Shown here piece by piece: positions 1 through 7,916 of a stretch of DNA of 20,505 nucleotides. Both the position numbers and the translations under genes were made by a program. The notes beneath the pieces are model-generated. The model saw nothing but the letters and a program-made list of their open reading frames with translations, was not told the origin of the DNA and did not search any database. Every line of letters starts with the position of its first letter. The first letter of the stretch is position 1. The DNA is from Desulfobacula sp. (GTDB lineage: Bacteria; Desulfobacterota; Desulfobacteria; Desulfobacterales; Desulfobacteraceae): the NCBI GenBank assembly GCA_027858355.1, contig JAQICW010000366.1, forward strand, positions 1-20,505, written 5' to 3'.

Positions 1-381
1 TATCGACTGAAAGAGCTGCCGCCGATTAGCAACCCTGATCTGGTTACAGTGAGCCTTAGATTTCCTAACTCTGTCATTTGCCTTGTCTCAGCACTGGCCT
101 TTCATGACATCACAACACATGAAAGACGGGGAACAAAATTATCTCCAAAAATCGAGGCATTCACTGAATCTTTTATGGATACCAAGCAGAGTCAATGGAT
201 TGCATTTTGGAAAAGACTCCAACAGCAACATGTCCCAGCATCATTTAAAGAGATTGTAATTATGATAGATAATTTTATCTCTCCGATTATTTTAGACCTA
301 TCCTCTGAAAACTCAAATCCGAAAAAATGGGTTGCCCCTGGTCCCTGGATTGAAGCAAAGGAGTCTAACCCGAAAGAATAA
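1..381 (+). pseudogene. AbiEi antitoxin / AbiEii toxin remnant joined by an internal deletion (left-truncated)
   Basis: Frame 1 is open from the window edge to the TAA at 379-381. Up to about residue 40 it reads like the core of an AbiEi-family antitoxin (type IV toxin-antitoxin): YRLKELPPISNPDLV, then VICLVSALAFHDITT, which is the conserved block of that family. From about position 120 it changes to the C-terminal end of an AbiEii/AbiGii nucleotidyltransferase toxin: ERRGTKLSP, then QWIAFWKRLQ, ending in a GPW motif. In intact loci these are two adjacent genes, antitoxin first. Here the antitoxin C-terminus and the whole toxin catalytic part are missing, so a deletion of roughly a kilobase or more has fused the ends in frame. 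The product cannot have the toxin active site. Family assignment is from memory of conserved motifs; I am fairly sure of both halves. Confidence 0.75.
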
Positions 382-425
382 ACTGTAAAGGAATATTTCA
401 ACAACAGAATACTACGGATTCCACC

Positions 426-818
426 GTGCTTTGTATTAATGCTGTCCTGGCTGCTCCGATGGTGGACGGTGCAAAAGAAAGCCTGGATCTTTTGTCCGGC
501 AGACTGCCGATGTTCGTTGCATCTGGAACACCTGAAAAAGAGCTTCAGGATATTCTCATACAGAGGGGGCTTGCACCATATTTTAAGGGCATTCATGGGA
601 CACCGCCTGAAAAGCAGTACCTTCTGGAGCGGATTATCTCTGAAAACAGGCTGGATGCATCAAAGGTGCTGATGGTGGGGGATGCTGTAACCGATCTTAA
701 AGCCGCCCAATACTGTAACTCTTTATTTTATGGCCGGGGAAAACGGTTTTCAGAAGACAACGTTCCATGGAGCGAAGATTTGACAGGTCTTGTCGAAGAT
801 TTGTCCTGCAATTTCTAA
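426..818 (+). pseudogene. HAD-family hydrolase, N-terminally truncated
   Basis: The 130-residue frame from a possible GTG at 426 carries the later motifs of haloacid-dehalogenase (HAD) phosphatases: motif II in VASGTPEKEL, the motif III lysine in TPPEKQYL, and motif IV in MVGDAVTDLKAAQ. Motif I, the DxD with the nucleophilic aspartate that belongs in the first 15 residues, is absent, as is most of the cap. The frame stays open upstream to about 381 without a recognisable DxD, so the front of the gene has been lost, probably in the same rearrangement that destroyed the AbiE genes just upstream. It resembles phosphoglycolate-phosphatase-like or sugar-phosphatase members, but the substrate cannot be told. 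It is almost certainly inactive. No Shine-Dalgarno sequence is evident at the GTG. Confidence 0.7.
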
Positions 819-1375
819 AATTTCCGAAATTCCGGGGTCTTTCTTTTTGGGAGAAAAGTTAAAAAGATCTGTTTGGGAGGGTCTCTATGCTTTTACTACA
901 ATTTTATCACCTTACAAATCCTTTCCTTAGCTAACTGCTGGGTTTCAAGAACCCCGCGGTCAGAACAAAAGAACCACGCAAGCAGTGGAAAAGAATTTCA
1001 GAATATAGCCTCGTATGATGACCAGGTCAAAACAGGTATAATTGAATTTGATATTTTCTGAACTTCAGTTTGATAACAATTTGAATCATTTGTATTTATC
1101 CAGCTTTCTGTTTATCACGCAAATTTGAGTGTTATACTGATAGAAAACAGCATAACATCTACATATTTTACTTGTCGAAACCTATTTTAGTTGGTACACT
1201 ATTTAACGGAGTTATACAGAAAAAAGTTAACTTATTGTTCGGCGGAACATGACGAAAGATTGCCATAACAATTCCCAGAAGTCACTAATTGACCACTGGC
1301 TTCATTGAACAAACAAAAAAAGATTTCGAATGAAATAGCGTACGAGTTTAGCTTGAAAGTAAAAGGAAGGCTACG
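819..1375. other. Gene-free stretch between remnants
   Basis: I see no convincing gene on either strand in these 557 bases. A plus-strand frame (about 930-1061, ending in a segment containing FQNIASYDDQV) has a faintly protein-like composition and may be the tail of a decayed gene, but I cannot place it. The last bases hold a good Shine-Dalgarno AGGAAGG at 1364-1370, six bases before the ATG at 1376. No clear terminator follows the HAD remnant. Confidence 0.5.
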
Positions 1376-1615
1376 ATGGAAAAGAGGTTTGTTTTTTTGA
1401 TGTTGACAGCGATTTCCTGCTTTTTTCTTCCACTTGCTCATGCTGGTGCGCCTCAGTCAAAACCGAAACAAGTTCTTGTGCTTTACTCCTATCATGACGA
1501 AGTCCCATGGGAGAAACTAGTGGATAAGGGGTTACGTTCCACCTTTGCCTCAATGGCCAAGGAGTCTGTGACGCTTAATAGGGAACCCACCGGGGATTCC
1601 AAGAAAGACAACTGA
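1376..1615 (+). pseudogene. Truncated secreted sensor/ABC-type binding protein start
   Basis: ATG at 1376 has a strong Shine-Dalgarno (AGGAAGG, 1364-1370). The 79-residue product starts with a signal peptide (KR, hydrophobic stretch, AHAGA cleavage region near residues 20-23). It is followed by KQVLVLYSYHDEVPW, the first beta strand and SYH motif typical of ABC-type substrate-binding sensor domains found at the front of histidine kinases or as free periplasmic proteins. Such domains need about 300 residues, so this one is cut off early by TGA at 1613-1615. The break lies 16 bases before a REP-like palindrome pair. A near-repeat (GATTCCAAGAAAGAC at about 1596, GATCCTAAGAAAGAT at about 1695) brackets that palindrome, which hints at an insertion or rearrangement. 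Probably a dead gene. Confidence 0.6.
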
Positions 1616-1628
1616 TTGAAATTAACTA

Positions 1629-1692
1629 CACCCGCTGCAAGCAGCGGGGTATCAAACTCAAAAGCAAGGAACGCAGCAAGCTGCGGGGAATT
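1629..1692. repeat. REP-like palindrome pair
   Basis: Two related imperfectly spaced palindromes lie in inverted relation. The first is CCCGCTGC-AA-GCAGCGGG (1631-1648, 8-bp stem, 2-nt loop); the second is CGCAGC-AA-GCTGCG (1672-1685, 6-bp stem). They are separated by an AAACTCAAAAGC-type spacer. Paired GC-rich hairpins of this kind in intergenic DNA resemble REP/BIME elements spread by REP-associated (IS200/IS605-like, TnpA_REP) transposases. No transposase is in this window, so the source would have to be elsewhere. The pair could also act as a transcription attenuator between 1615 and 1786, but no T-run follows. Confidence 0.6.
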
Positions 1693-1785
1693 AGATCCTA
1701 AGAAAGATTAAAGAGAAAAACCTTAAGATTAACACCTACTAGTCAGAATTCTTGACAGTACTCGTATTGTAGTGAGGGGCGGCAT

Positions 1786-4700
1786 ATGAAAATCATTTTC
1801 AAATACGTTTGGGTACTCACATTTTACTGCTTTTTCGTCGCAGTCGGGCACGCTGCTACCGATCCGCTGACCCCTGAGGAGCGCGCTTGGCTCAGTGCAC
1901 ATGATGGCCGGATCATATTGGCCGCCGAACCCGGTTGGCCGCCGATCTCCTTTTTTGAAGAGAATGGCGATTACCTGGGCATCAGCGTTGATTATATCCG
2001 GCTGATTGAACGCCGCTTGGGAGTTCGGTTTAAAATCGAAAAAATGACCGGTTTTCAGGATATCCTTGATAAAGCCCAGGGTAATCAGATCGATGTGATC
2101 ATGGAAATCATGGCTACGCCGGAACGGTCCCAATACCTCAACTTTACAAAACCGTATCTAAAAATACCCTCAGTGATCCTCACCCGGAGCAATTTTGCCG
2201 GACCGGCAACCCTTGCCGATATGGCAGGGAAAAAAGTGGCCATCTCCAGCGGCTTTGCCGTGATTGATTACCTGAAAGCCAATTATCCCGATTTGCAACT
2301 GGTTGAGGTGCCAGATTCGGCAGATGGACTCAGGAGGCTTGCCACCGGCGAGTATGACGCGATGGTCGTTGAACTTCCCGCCGCATCATACATCACGGCA
2401 AAAGAAGGGCTCACCAACCTTCGCGTGGCTGGATTCACCGGCCATGAATACAACTTGGCCATTGGCTCCAGGAAAGATCTTCCGATCCTCAACCGGATAC
2501 TTGATAAAGGGCTTGCGATGATTTCTCCGGCAGAAAGAGAATCCATCTACAGGAAGTGGGTACATCTGGAGTTTCAACCATTTTACAGGAATAAAACATT
2601 CATCATCGTGGCACTTTCCGGCTTGGGAATAATTGTATTGCTTATTTCCGCCATCCTGATCTGGAACCAGACTTTAAAGCGTCAGGTTCGTGCCCGCACC
2701 CAGGATTTGCATAATGAACTCAATCGACGTCGACAGGCCGAGGGTCTGGCAAAAGAAAACGAACGTAAACTCCTGACACTTCTGGGCAATCTGCAAGGCA
2801 TGGCCTACCGTTGCCTGAATGATCGGGAATGGACCATGCTGTTCCTCAGTGAAGGGTGTTATGAGTTGACCGGTTATTCCCCTGTGGATTTAATTCAAAA
2901 TAGCACTGTGGCATTTTGCAATCTGATTCACCCTGACGACCAGGAGTATGTGCAGTGCGAGGTTCAGCAGGCCATTGAACATAATTTGCCCTTTAAGATC
3001 AGCTATCGTATCCGAACTGCATCAGGCCAAGAGAAATGGGTTTATGAGCAGGGGGTGCGTGTTGCACAGCATGAGGATGGATCGGATCTACTTGAAGGTT
3101 TTATTACAGACATAACAAACATGGAGCTGGCAAAAAAAGAACTGACCGAAAAAATTCACCTTTTGGCCTTAAGTTCAGAGGTTGGCACAAATTTATCAAG
3201 AGAGGGCACAACGACAGCTGCTTTGCAACAATGCAGCGAATCGCTGGTCAGTCACCTTAATGCTGCCTTTGCCCGGATATGGTTGATCAACACCGATGAT
3301 CAGGTTTTGGAATTAAAGGCCAGCACAGGATTGTATACCCATATCAATGGAGGACACAGTCGTATTCCAATTGGGAAAAACATGATCGGTTGGATCGCTG
3401 AAAATAAAAAACCTCTCTTTACCAATTCCGTTATCGGAGATCCTCTTGTCCATGATCAAGCATGGGCCAAACGGGAGAACATGGTCTCCTTTGCCGGGCA
3501 GCCCTTGATGGTTGCAGACAAAATCGTTGGGGTGATGGCGCTCTTTGCACGCCATCCATTAACGGAATATGCAAGCAAATCCTTGGCTTCAGCGGCTGAC
3601 GGGATAGCCATGGGAGTTGAACGTAAACAGTATGAGGAGGCGCTTTCTTTAAGCCAGACCAGGTTGAAAACCCTGGTCAAGACCATCCCTGACCTGTTTT
3701 GGCTGAAGGATCGGGACGGAGTTTATCTGGCCTGCAATTTTCGGTTCGAAAAATTCTTCGGCGCTAAGGAGTCCGAAATTGTCGGCAAGACTGATTACGA
3801 TTTTGTCAGCAAAGAACTTGCCGATTTTTTTCGCGAGAAAGATCAAGCCGCCATCCTTGCCGGGCAGCCTTCCATGAATGAAGAGGAAGTGACATTTGCC
3901 GATGACGGTCATCAAGAGTTTCTTGAAACCATCAAAACTCCGGTGATTGACGATCAGGGAAAAATTATCGGAGTGCTGGGAATTGCCCGCGATATCACGG
4001 AGCGTAAGAAAGCCGCAGAGATAAAGGAGGCCATGGAGACAAGGCTGCGTCAGTCCCAGAAGATGGAGTCCATCGGCACCCTGGCTGGCGGCATTGCCCA
4101 TGACTTCAATAATATTCTTGCGGCTATCTACGGCTATTCCGAATTTGCCCTGGAAGATATTGCACAACCGGATATCCTGCGGAAAGACCTTGAGCAAATC
4201 TTTAAAGGCGCGGAACGGGCCAAAAATCTAGTGCAGCAGATCCTGACCTTCAGCAGAAAAACCGAACATGAGAAACGGGCTCTGCAGATCTCCCTTGTGG
4301 TCAAGGAGGCATTAAAACTCTTACGCGCCTCCATTCCAAGCACCATTGACATACGGCAGAATATCTCATCAGAGGCCATTGTCCTGACCGACCCCACCCA
4401 GATTCACCAGGTCGTCATAAACCTCTGCACCAATGCCTACCACGCCATGCGGGACTCGGGCGGCACCCTTGGTGTTGCCTTGAAAGACATCGAGATATCC
4501 AGAGACAGTGCGATTCCCGAACTTAAACCTGGCGAAGGTAGATATCTTCAACTCGAAATAAGTGATACCGGAACAGGCATGGACGAAGAGATAAAATCGA
4601 AAATCTTTGACCCATACTTTACCACCAAAGGCATTGGCGAGGGGACCGGGCTTGGCCTGGCCGTAGCCCATGGCATAGTGGAGAGCCATGGCGGTTGTAT

Positions 4701-5562
4701 AAATGTATACAGCGAACCGGGGCAAGGGACTACCTTTCATGTTTACTTTCCCGTATATGAAGGAGAGCGTAAAGAAGTATCCTCAAATGAACAGGGCACG
4801 CCATTGGCCGGGGGCAATGAAACTATCATGCTCGTTGATGATGACATTAAAATTATCGAGCTTGTTGAAAGGATTCTTGGCTCATACGGGTATGAGGTAT
4901 ATACATTTGCCAATGGAGTCCAGGCGTATCAAGAACTGCAGCAGCATCCGGACAAATATGATCTCATCATTTCCGACATGACTATGCCTTATATGACCGG
5001 AGCGGATCTTGCCCATAAGGCTCTGGAAATGTGCCCAGGCCTGCCGATTGTTCTCTGTAGCGGACATAGTGAATTGATAAATCGTGAAAAGGCTTTGACC
5101 ATGGGCATCAGGGAGTATTGCGCCAAGCCGCTGAATAAAAAACAAATTTTGCGTACAGTCAGGAAGGTGCTTGATGATGCTAAGATCTATGGAACGAGGA
5201 TTCTCTTTGTTGATGATGTGCAATTTAATGTTGATCTGGGTAAAGCGGTATTGGTTCGGTTAGGTTGCAGCGTGACGGTGGCGACAAGCGGTCAGGAGGC
5301 CTTTGGCATTTTCAGTGATGTTCCAGGCGACTTCGACATTATCATTACCGACCTGAATATGCCGAATATGACTGGCATTGAATTAGCCGAAAAGGCCTTG
5401 GCGATTCGACCTGATATTCCGATATTGCTCGTCACAGGCGATCAAGATGATCTTGATGAAAAATTATTGGTCACGAACGCGATTCGAGAAGTGCTGCGGA
5501 AACCGATGGATGATAATAACCTTGTCAGTGCGATAAGAAGAATAATTATAAATCAAAGTTGA
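1786..5562 (+). CDS. Hybrid sensor histidine kinase with periplasmic SBP_bac_3 domain and two receiver domains
   Basis: The product is a membrane-anchored signalling kinase of 1258 residues. The ATG at 1786 follows a GAGGGG Shine-Dalgarno, and the N-terminus is a signal peptide (about residues 1-24). Then come a family-3 solute-binding sensor domain (about 35-265), a transmembrane helix (about 270-291), a PAS_3-type PAS domain (about 325-445, ending in the GFITDIT PAC motif), a GAF domain (about 460-610), a second PAS (about 625-745, ending DITERKK), HisKA with the phospho-acceptor His772 in GGIAHDFNN, and HATPase_c with N-box Asn879/Asn883, G1 DTGTGM near 927 and G2 GTGLGL near 953. Two receiver domains follow, with phospho-acceptor Asp1064 and Asp1189. 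No output domain is present, so phosphate presumably passes to a separate regulator, none of which is in the window. The ligand is unknown; amino-acid-like compounds are typical for this sensor fold. The gene appears intact and has more GC-rich codon use than the defence genes to the right. Confidence 0.93.
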   Translation: MKIIFKYVWVLTFYCFFVAVGHAATDPLTPEERAWLSAHDGRIILAAEPGWPPISFFEENGDYLGISVDYIRLIERRLGVRFKIEKMTGFQDILDKAQGNQIDVIMEIMATPERSQYLNFTKPYLKIPSVILTRSNFAGPATLADMAGKKVAISSGFAVIDYLKANYPDLQLVEVPDSADGLRRLATGEYDAMVVELPAASYITAKEGLTNLRVAGFTGHEYNLAIGSRKDLPILNRILDKGLAMISPAERESIYRKWVHLEFQPFYRNKTFIIVALSGLGIIVLLISAILIWNQTLKRQVRARTQDLHNELNRRRQAEGLAKENERKLLTLLGNLQGMAYRCLNDREWTMLFLSEGCYELTGYSPVDLIQNSTVAFCNLIHPDDQEYVQCEVQQAIEHNLPFKISYRIRTASGQEKWVYEQGVRVAQHEDGSDLLEGFITDITNMELAKKELTEKIHLLALSSEVGTNLSREGTTTAALQQCSESLVSHLNAAFARIWLINTDDQVLELKASTGLYTHINGGHSRIPIGKNMIGWIAENKKPLFTNSVIGDPLVHDQAWAKRENMVSFAGQPLMVADKIVGVMALFARHPLTEYASKSLASAADGIAMGVERKQYEEALSLSQTRLKTLVKTIPDLFWLKDRDGVYLACNFRFEKFFGAKESEIVGKTDYDFVSKELADFFREKDQAAILAGQPSMNEEEVTFADDGHQEFLETIKTPVIDDQGKIIGVLGIARDITERKKAAEIKEAMETRLRQSQKMESIGTLAGGIAHDFNNILAAIYGYSEFALEDIAQPDILRKDLEQIFKGAERAKNLVQQILTFSRKTEHEKRALQISLVVKEALKLLRASIPSTIDIRQNISSEAIVLTDPTQIHQVVINLCTNAYHAMRDSGGTLGVALKDIEISRDSAIPELKPGEGRYLQLEISDTGTGMDEEIKSKIFDPYFTTKGIGEGTGLGLAVAHGIVESHGGCINVYSEPGQGTTFHVYFPVYEGERKEVSSNEQGTPLAGGNETIMLVDDDIKIIELVERILGSYGYEVYTFANGVQAYQELQQHPDKYDLIISDMTMPYMTGADLAHKALEMCPGLPIVLCSGHSELINREKALTMGIREYCAKPLNKKQILRTVRKVLDDAKIYGTRILFVDDVQFNVDLGKAVLVRLGCSVTVATSGQEAFGIFSDVPGDFDIIITDLNMPNMTGIELAEKALAIRPDIPILLVTGDQDDLDEKLLVTNAIREVLRKPMDDNNLVSAIRRIIINQS

Positions 5563-5607
5563 GCAGTCTTGTTCCAGGCAGATTCTGTGTGTGTAGCGTA
5601 CTTATAA

Positions 5608-5858
5608 AGCATTTTTAAAATCGCCGAACGAACAAATGCACCGGATGCAAAAGGCCTCGACTTTTTTGACTATTTGTGGTTTATCATCTTTTTTCGCATA
5701 TATAAAGGATCGTATAACAGTAAAGCCTAAATCAAATACGACCGGAAAAAGTATACCTTTCAGGCCATGACAGCTGTGACTATGCATTAAAAAGTATGCA
5801 AGACGGACTTAAAGCTGAAACAACAATCCTGAAGGCCGGGGCGACCTATCATTTTTAA
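5608..5858 (+). pseudogene. Decayed coding fragment, family not recognised
   Basis: The frame 5608-5730 reads protein-like (IAERTNAPDAKGLDFFDYLW) and ends in TAA. After that stop the same frame continues (KYDRKKYTFQA), and a shift near 5763 continues as GHDSCDYALKSMQDGLKAET to a TAA at 5856-5858. The compositional continuity across one stop and one frame shift suggests a degraded gene tail rather than chance, but I cannot name the family. No start codon with a Shine-Dalgarno is visible. Treat as a weak call. Confidence 0.3.
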
Positions 5859-5926
5859 AAGTTTTTTCCTACTTACAAAACAGACATTAACCCAATATAT
5901 TTGGATAAAAGCTCAATCAGGATAAT

Positions 5927-6067
5927 ATGAAAATTTTAGAATTAAAAATCCCTCCTGTTTTAATCTTTGCAATCTATGGCACATTGATGTGGTTAGTGAG
6001 TTTGATCACGAATGAGGCCAATATTATTTTTGAACACTATAAAAAACGGGTTCATCGGTGGCTGTAG
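5927..6067 (+). pseudogene. ICMT-type isoprenylcysteine methyltransferase family, N-terminal fragment
   Basis: ATG at 5927 follows an AGGA Shine-Dalgarno at 5919-5922. The 46-residue peptide begins MKILELKIPPVLIFAIYGTL and continues into a hydrophobic helix. This is the characteristic opening (LKIPP, then the first membrane helix) of bacterial isoprenylcysteine carboxyl methyltransferase-like membrane proteins, which are usually 150-200 residues. The frame ends at TAG (6065-6067) before the later helices and the C-terminal SAM-binding motif, none of which can be found in the following few hundred bases. The gene is therefore a 5' stub left by a deletion. Confidence 0.5.
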
Positions 6068-6259
6068 TTATAATGGTCGTTACCGCTTCCAGATGAAATA
6101 AAGGACTTATCCAGTCTCCAAGGAGTGGAACCGTCTCACGAGTATTTCAGTGCCAGCATTGACAACTGTTTTGTAACCATTATTGTCCGGGGTTCCGTCC
6201 GGCTCGCCATCAAAGATCAACCGGGAGTTGCGGTCCCCATGGTACCTGTTCTTTTTTCT

Positions 6260-6385
6260 CTATAGTGTTTTGATCGCTTTGTTTACAGGGCTCGGATCCA
6301 GATGGTGTCTTCGGATAACCCCGCTGCGGGGATCTTTGGGCAAACTCCGGGAAGGAAACACATATTGATTTTTTGAACTTGACAT
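6260..6385 (-). pseudogene. Integron integrase (IntI)-like fragment
   Basis: On the minus strand an ATG at 6385 opens a 41-residue frame whose body reads [15 protein letters not shown] followed by [17 protein letters not shown]. The VFP, DPRSG, RRHH and A-I/F-K spacing is characteristic of IntI integron integrases (a tyrosine recombinase branch), just after the IntI-specific insertion and before the HxxR motif. Both the N-terminal half and the catalytic C-terminus (HxxR, GH, Tyr) are absent: the frame ends in TAG at 6260-6262 and nothing integrase-like follows. A perfect AAGGAG lies 7 bases before the ATG, but that site probably belonged to a different gene start now joined to this fragment. 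It records a former integron or cassette-array integrase in this region and is not functional. Confidence 0.6.
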
Positions 6386-6396
6386 TTTCTTTCTCC

Positions 6397-6476
6397 TTAG
6401 ATTCTTATCTCTGATTTTCGTGTTATTTTGGCAAGAGAATCAGAAAACTCTTTGGTTCTGGCTTGTCCAGGTTAGG
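6397..6476 (-). repeat. 80-bp inverted repeat, left copy (insert between two minus-strand ORFs)
   Basis: The reverse complement of 6397-6476 is identical, 80 of 80 bases, to 19807-19886. Read on the minus strand it starts CCTAACCTGGACAAG and ends AAGAATCTAA. The short direct repeat CTAA lies at both ends. It contains a 10-bp stem (6410-6419 with 6435-6444; one G-U pair when read on the plus strand). If one CTAA and the interior (75 bp, 6397-6471) are removed, the minus strand becomes GCC-TAAGGAG-AAAGAAA-ATG: a stop codon overlapping a perfect Shine-Dalgarno, followed by a start. That is a normal operon junction, so this copy also looks like an insertion. Confidence 0.9.
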
Positions 6477-6669
6477 CTCTAGGAAAGCGAAAACATACAT
6501 CTATCAAGGAATTCAATTTTGTATCTGCGACGAAAATACCAAAGTATATTGGATCGATATACCGTAGAGAAACTACCGCTAAGCAAAACAGTATAGTCGT
6601 TAGCCAAATAGGAAATTGTGCTGCCATTGCGGCAGCGCATGCGAGGAGAGCGATTTGTCTATTATCCAT
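6472..6669 (-). CDS. Small hydrophobic membrane protein (possible)
   Basis: The minus-strand frame from ATG at 6669 gives 65 residues, with a long hydrophobic segment (about residues 6-35: IALLACAAAMAAQF, then PIWLTTILFCLAVVS) and a charged tail. Its TAA stop lies within the CCTAA at the edge of the 80-bp repeat. Without that repeat, the stop would overlap a perfect Shine-Dalgarno for the next minus-strand start at 6385, which argues that this was once a translated gene in a minus-strand operon. I recognise no family. The DNA coding the start of the protein contains GCTGCC-ATTGC-GGCAGC (hairpin near 6619-6636). It may be a small cassette-type gene or a truncated membrane protein. Confidence 0.35.
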   Translation of the reverse strand: MDNRQIALLACAAAMAAQFPIWLTTILFCLAVVSLRYIDPIYFGIFVADTKLNSLIDVCFRFPRA

Positions 6670-6886
6670 CGCTTTTCATTAGGAACCAGTGACCACAATA
6701 TGTTGTATGGGATTGATTCTAAAAACGCAGTTGTCCCTCACAATAATTCGACTTGACTGAAATCATTGGTAATTTTGTTAGTGTTTCATTGTGATTATCC
6801 CCAAAAAAGGTGACTTTTCAACAAACGAAAATGCTACGGACTACGCCGCAGATTTTCATGTTCAAAACCAAAAAATTTAAGTTGTT

Positions 6887-7219
6887 ATGACAAAAAAGAA
6901 AAAGAAGAATTTATCACCCAAATATCAAGTTTGGATTGATGCAAGAAAAAAGTTTCGGCTTTCACATACACATATTCAAATGGCCAGAGAACTTGGTATG
7001 AATCCAAAGAAGTTTGGAAAACTGGATAATCATGATCAGGAACCTTGGAAGGAAACCCTTCCTGATTTTATTAAAAGTCTGTATTTTAAACGATTCGACA
7101 CAGAAAAACCTGAAAATGTTCGTTCAGTTGAACAGATTGTAAAAGATAAAAAGAAAAAACAGCTTGAACGTAAAGAAAGAAAACTCTTAGCAAAGGGAAG
7201 AAGCCAACAAACCGTTTAA
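6887..7219 (+). CDS. Conserved hypothetical protein, lysine-rich, 110 residues
   Basis: ATG at 6887; the product is strongly basic, opening with a run of lysines and NLSPKYQVWIDARKKF, and ending in a Lys/Glu/Arg-rich helix (KDKKKKQLERKERK). The central part (HIQMARELGMNPKKFGKLDN) is one I recognise as a widespread bacterial protein of unknown function, often found near mobile or accessory genes. The length agrees with what I remember for the family. No transmembrane segment or catalytic motif is visible. The basic character would fit nucleic-acid binding, but that is only inference. Shine-Dalgarno is weak (TTAAG about 8 bases upstream). The next small gene starts 50 bases downstream. Confidence 0.7.
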   Translation: MTKKKKKNLSPKYQVWIDARKKFRLSHTHIQMARELGMNPKKFGKLDNHDQEPWKETLPDFIKSLYFKRFDTEKPENVRSVEQIVKDKKKKQLERKERKLLAKGRSQQTV

Positions 7220-7269
7220 AGGGCGGCAAAACAAAGATGCCTTTTAACTTGTTCGCAATATAAAAAATA

Positions 7270-7650
7270 ATGATAAATTTAAAATATAAAGAATGCAGTG
7301 TTTCAATTAGTGGAGATTATTATCAAATTATGTTTGATGATGATTACGATGAACCAGACAATTATGATGATATCAATGAAGTAATAAATTCAATAGGGCC
7401 ATATTTTCTCATTCAGTTTAACTATGAATTTCCAGGCAAAGAGTGTTACATCGAAAGTGATGATGAAAATTTGATAGGTCATTATATTGTGAATAGAGTT
7501 GTTATAGGCCATCGGACATTTACAATTAAATATGGGCCTAATGATAAATTCATTGTTAATATTAAATTTGATACTACTGAAGAAGAGCAATCTGATCTAA
7601 TCAATGCTTCAAAAGATATGTTTTTAAACGTACTACAAATTAATGATTAA
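7270..7650 (+). CDS. Hypothetical acidic protein, 126 residues
   Basis: ATG at 7270. The product is very acidic near the N-terminus (FDDDYDEPDNYDDINEV) and otherwise rich in aromatic and beta-forming residues, with alternating strands such as YFLIQFNYEF and VVIGHRTFTIKYG. Small acidic soluble proteins of this sort are often immunity proteins or cassette-borne hypotheticals, but I do not recognise a family and propose no function. The DNA is markedly AT-rich, more so than the sensor-kinase region, which suggests recent acquisition. There is no clear Shine-Dalgarno sequence; the upstream bases are A/T-only. Confidence 0.55.
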   Translation: MINLKYKECSVSISGDYYQIMFDDDYDEPDNYDDINEVINSIGPYFLIQFNYEFPGKECYIESDDENLIGHYIVNRVVIGHRTFTIKYGPNDKFIVNIKFDTTEEEQSDLINASKDMFLNVLQIND

Positions 7651-7674
7651 TCAATTGCAAACATGGCGCTTGTA

Positions 7675-7706
7675 GGGACCGCCTACCGGTAGCCCCACAG
7701 CTTTTT
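7675..7706 (+). terminator. Possible transcription terminator after the small genes
   Basis: GGGACCGC, then the perfect palindrome CTACCGGTAG (7683-7692), then CCCC, is followed within a few bases by a T5 run at 7702-7706. The nested GGG/CCC and CTACC/GGTAG pairing could form a hairpin, but the gap before the T-run is longer than ideal, so the call is weak. It would separate the small genes from the defence operon. Confidence 0.3.
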
Positions 7707-7821
7707 ATTAAAAATGGCAACTTTAAAAGAAACGCAGAAAACAATGCAAAAGAATAATCGAATCTTTCCCCAGATAAGTGGAATGCTTTTGAAGCATACC
7801 ATCAGAGTTTAAAAGCTCTCC

Positions 7822-7916
7822 TTGACAGAAGACTGTTGCATATCTTAAAACGCTGTGAGTAACAGAAATGGTAATGACTATTACACTTTTTATATAATCT
7901 CTGTGTTGAATATATA
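7822..7916 (+). promoter_or_regulatory. AT-rich leader with candidate promoter for the defence operon
   Basis: A perfect -35 hexamer TTGACA (7822-7827) lies 17 bases before TTAAAA (7845-7850), a poor -10. A perfect -10-like TATAAT occurs at 7893-7898 but lacks a good -35 at the right spacing. A start for the first gene at 7917 would have no Shine-Dalgarno, which would make its translation weak or leaderless-like. Assignment of the actual transcription start is not possible from the sequence. Confidence 0.25.

Noticed and set aside
1752..1785. TTGACA at 1752-1757 as the -35 of the sensor kinase promoter
   Set aside because: A -10 at normal spacing would fall on the Shine-Dalgarno and start codon, and no TATAAT-like hexamer is there.
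6073..6265. Plus-strand open frame with IDNCFVTIIVRGSVRLAIKD
   Set aside because: It has no start codon or Shine-Dalgarno, overlaps the IntI fragment region, and the opposite strand is equally protein-like; I cannot decide or name either.
6319..6331. CCCCGC-T-GCGGGG palindrome as a terminator or REP unit
   Set aside because: It is explained by the DPRSG codons of the integrase fragment and has no T-run.
7720..7862. Plus-strand frame containing LSPDKWNAFEAYHQSLKALL before the regulator gene
   Set aside because: It is protein-like but has no start codon and a stop just upstream, so at most a decayed fragment; not enough to annotate.
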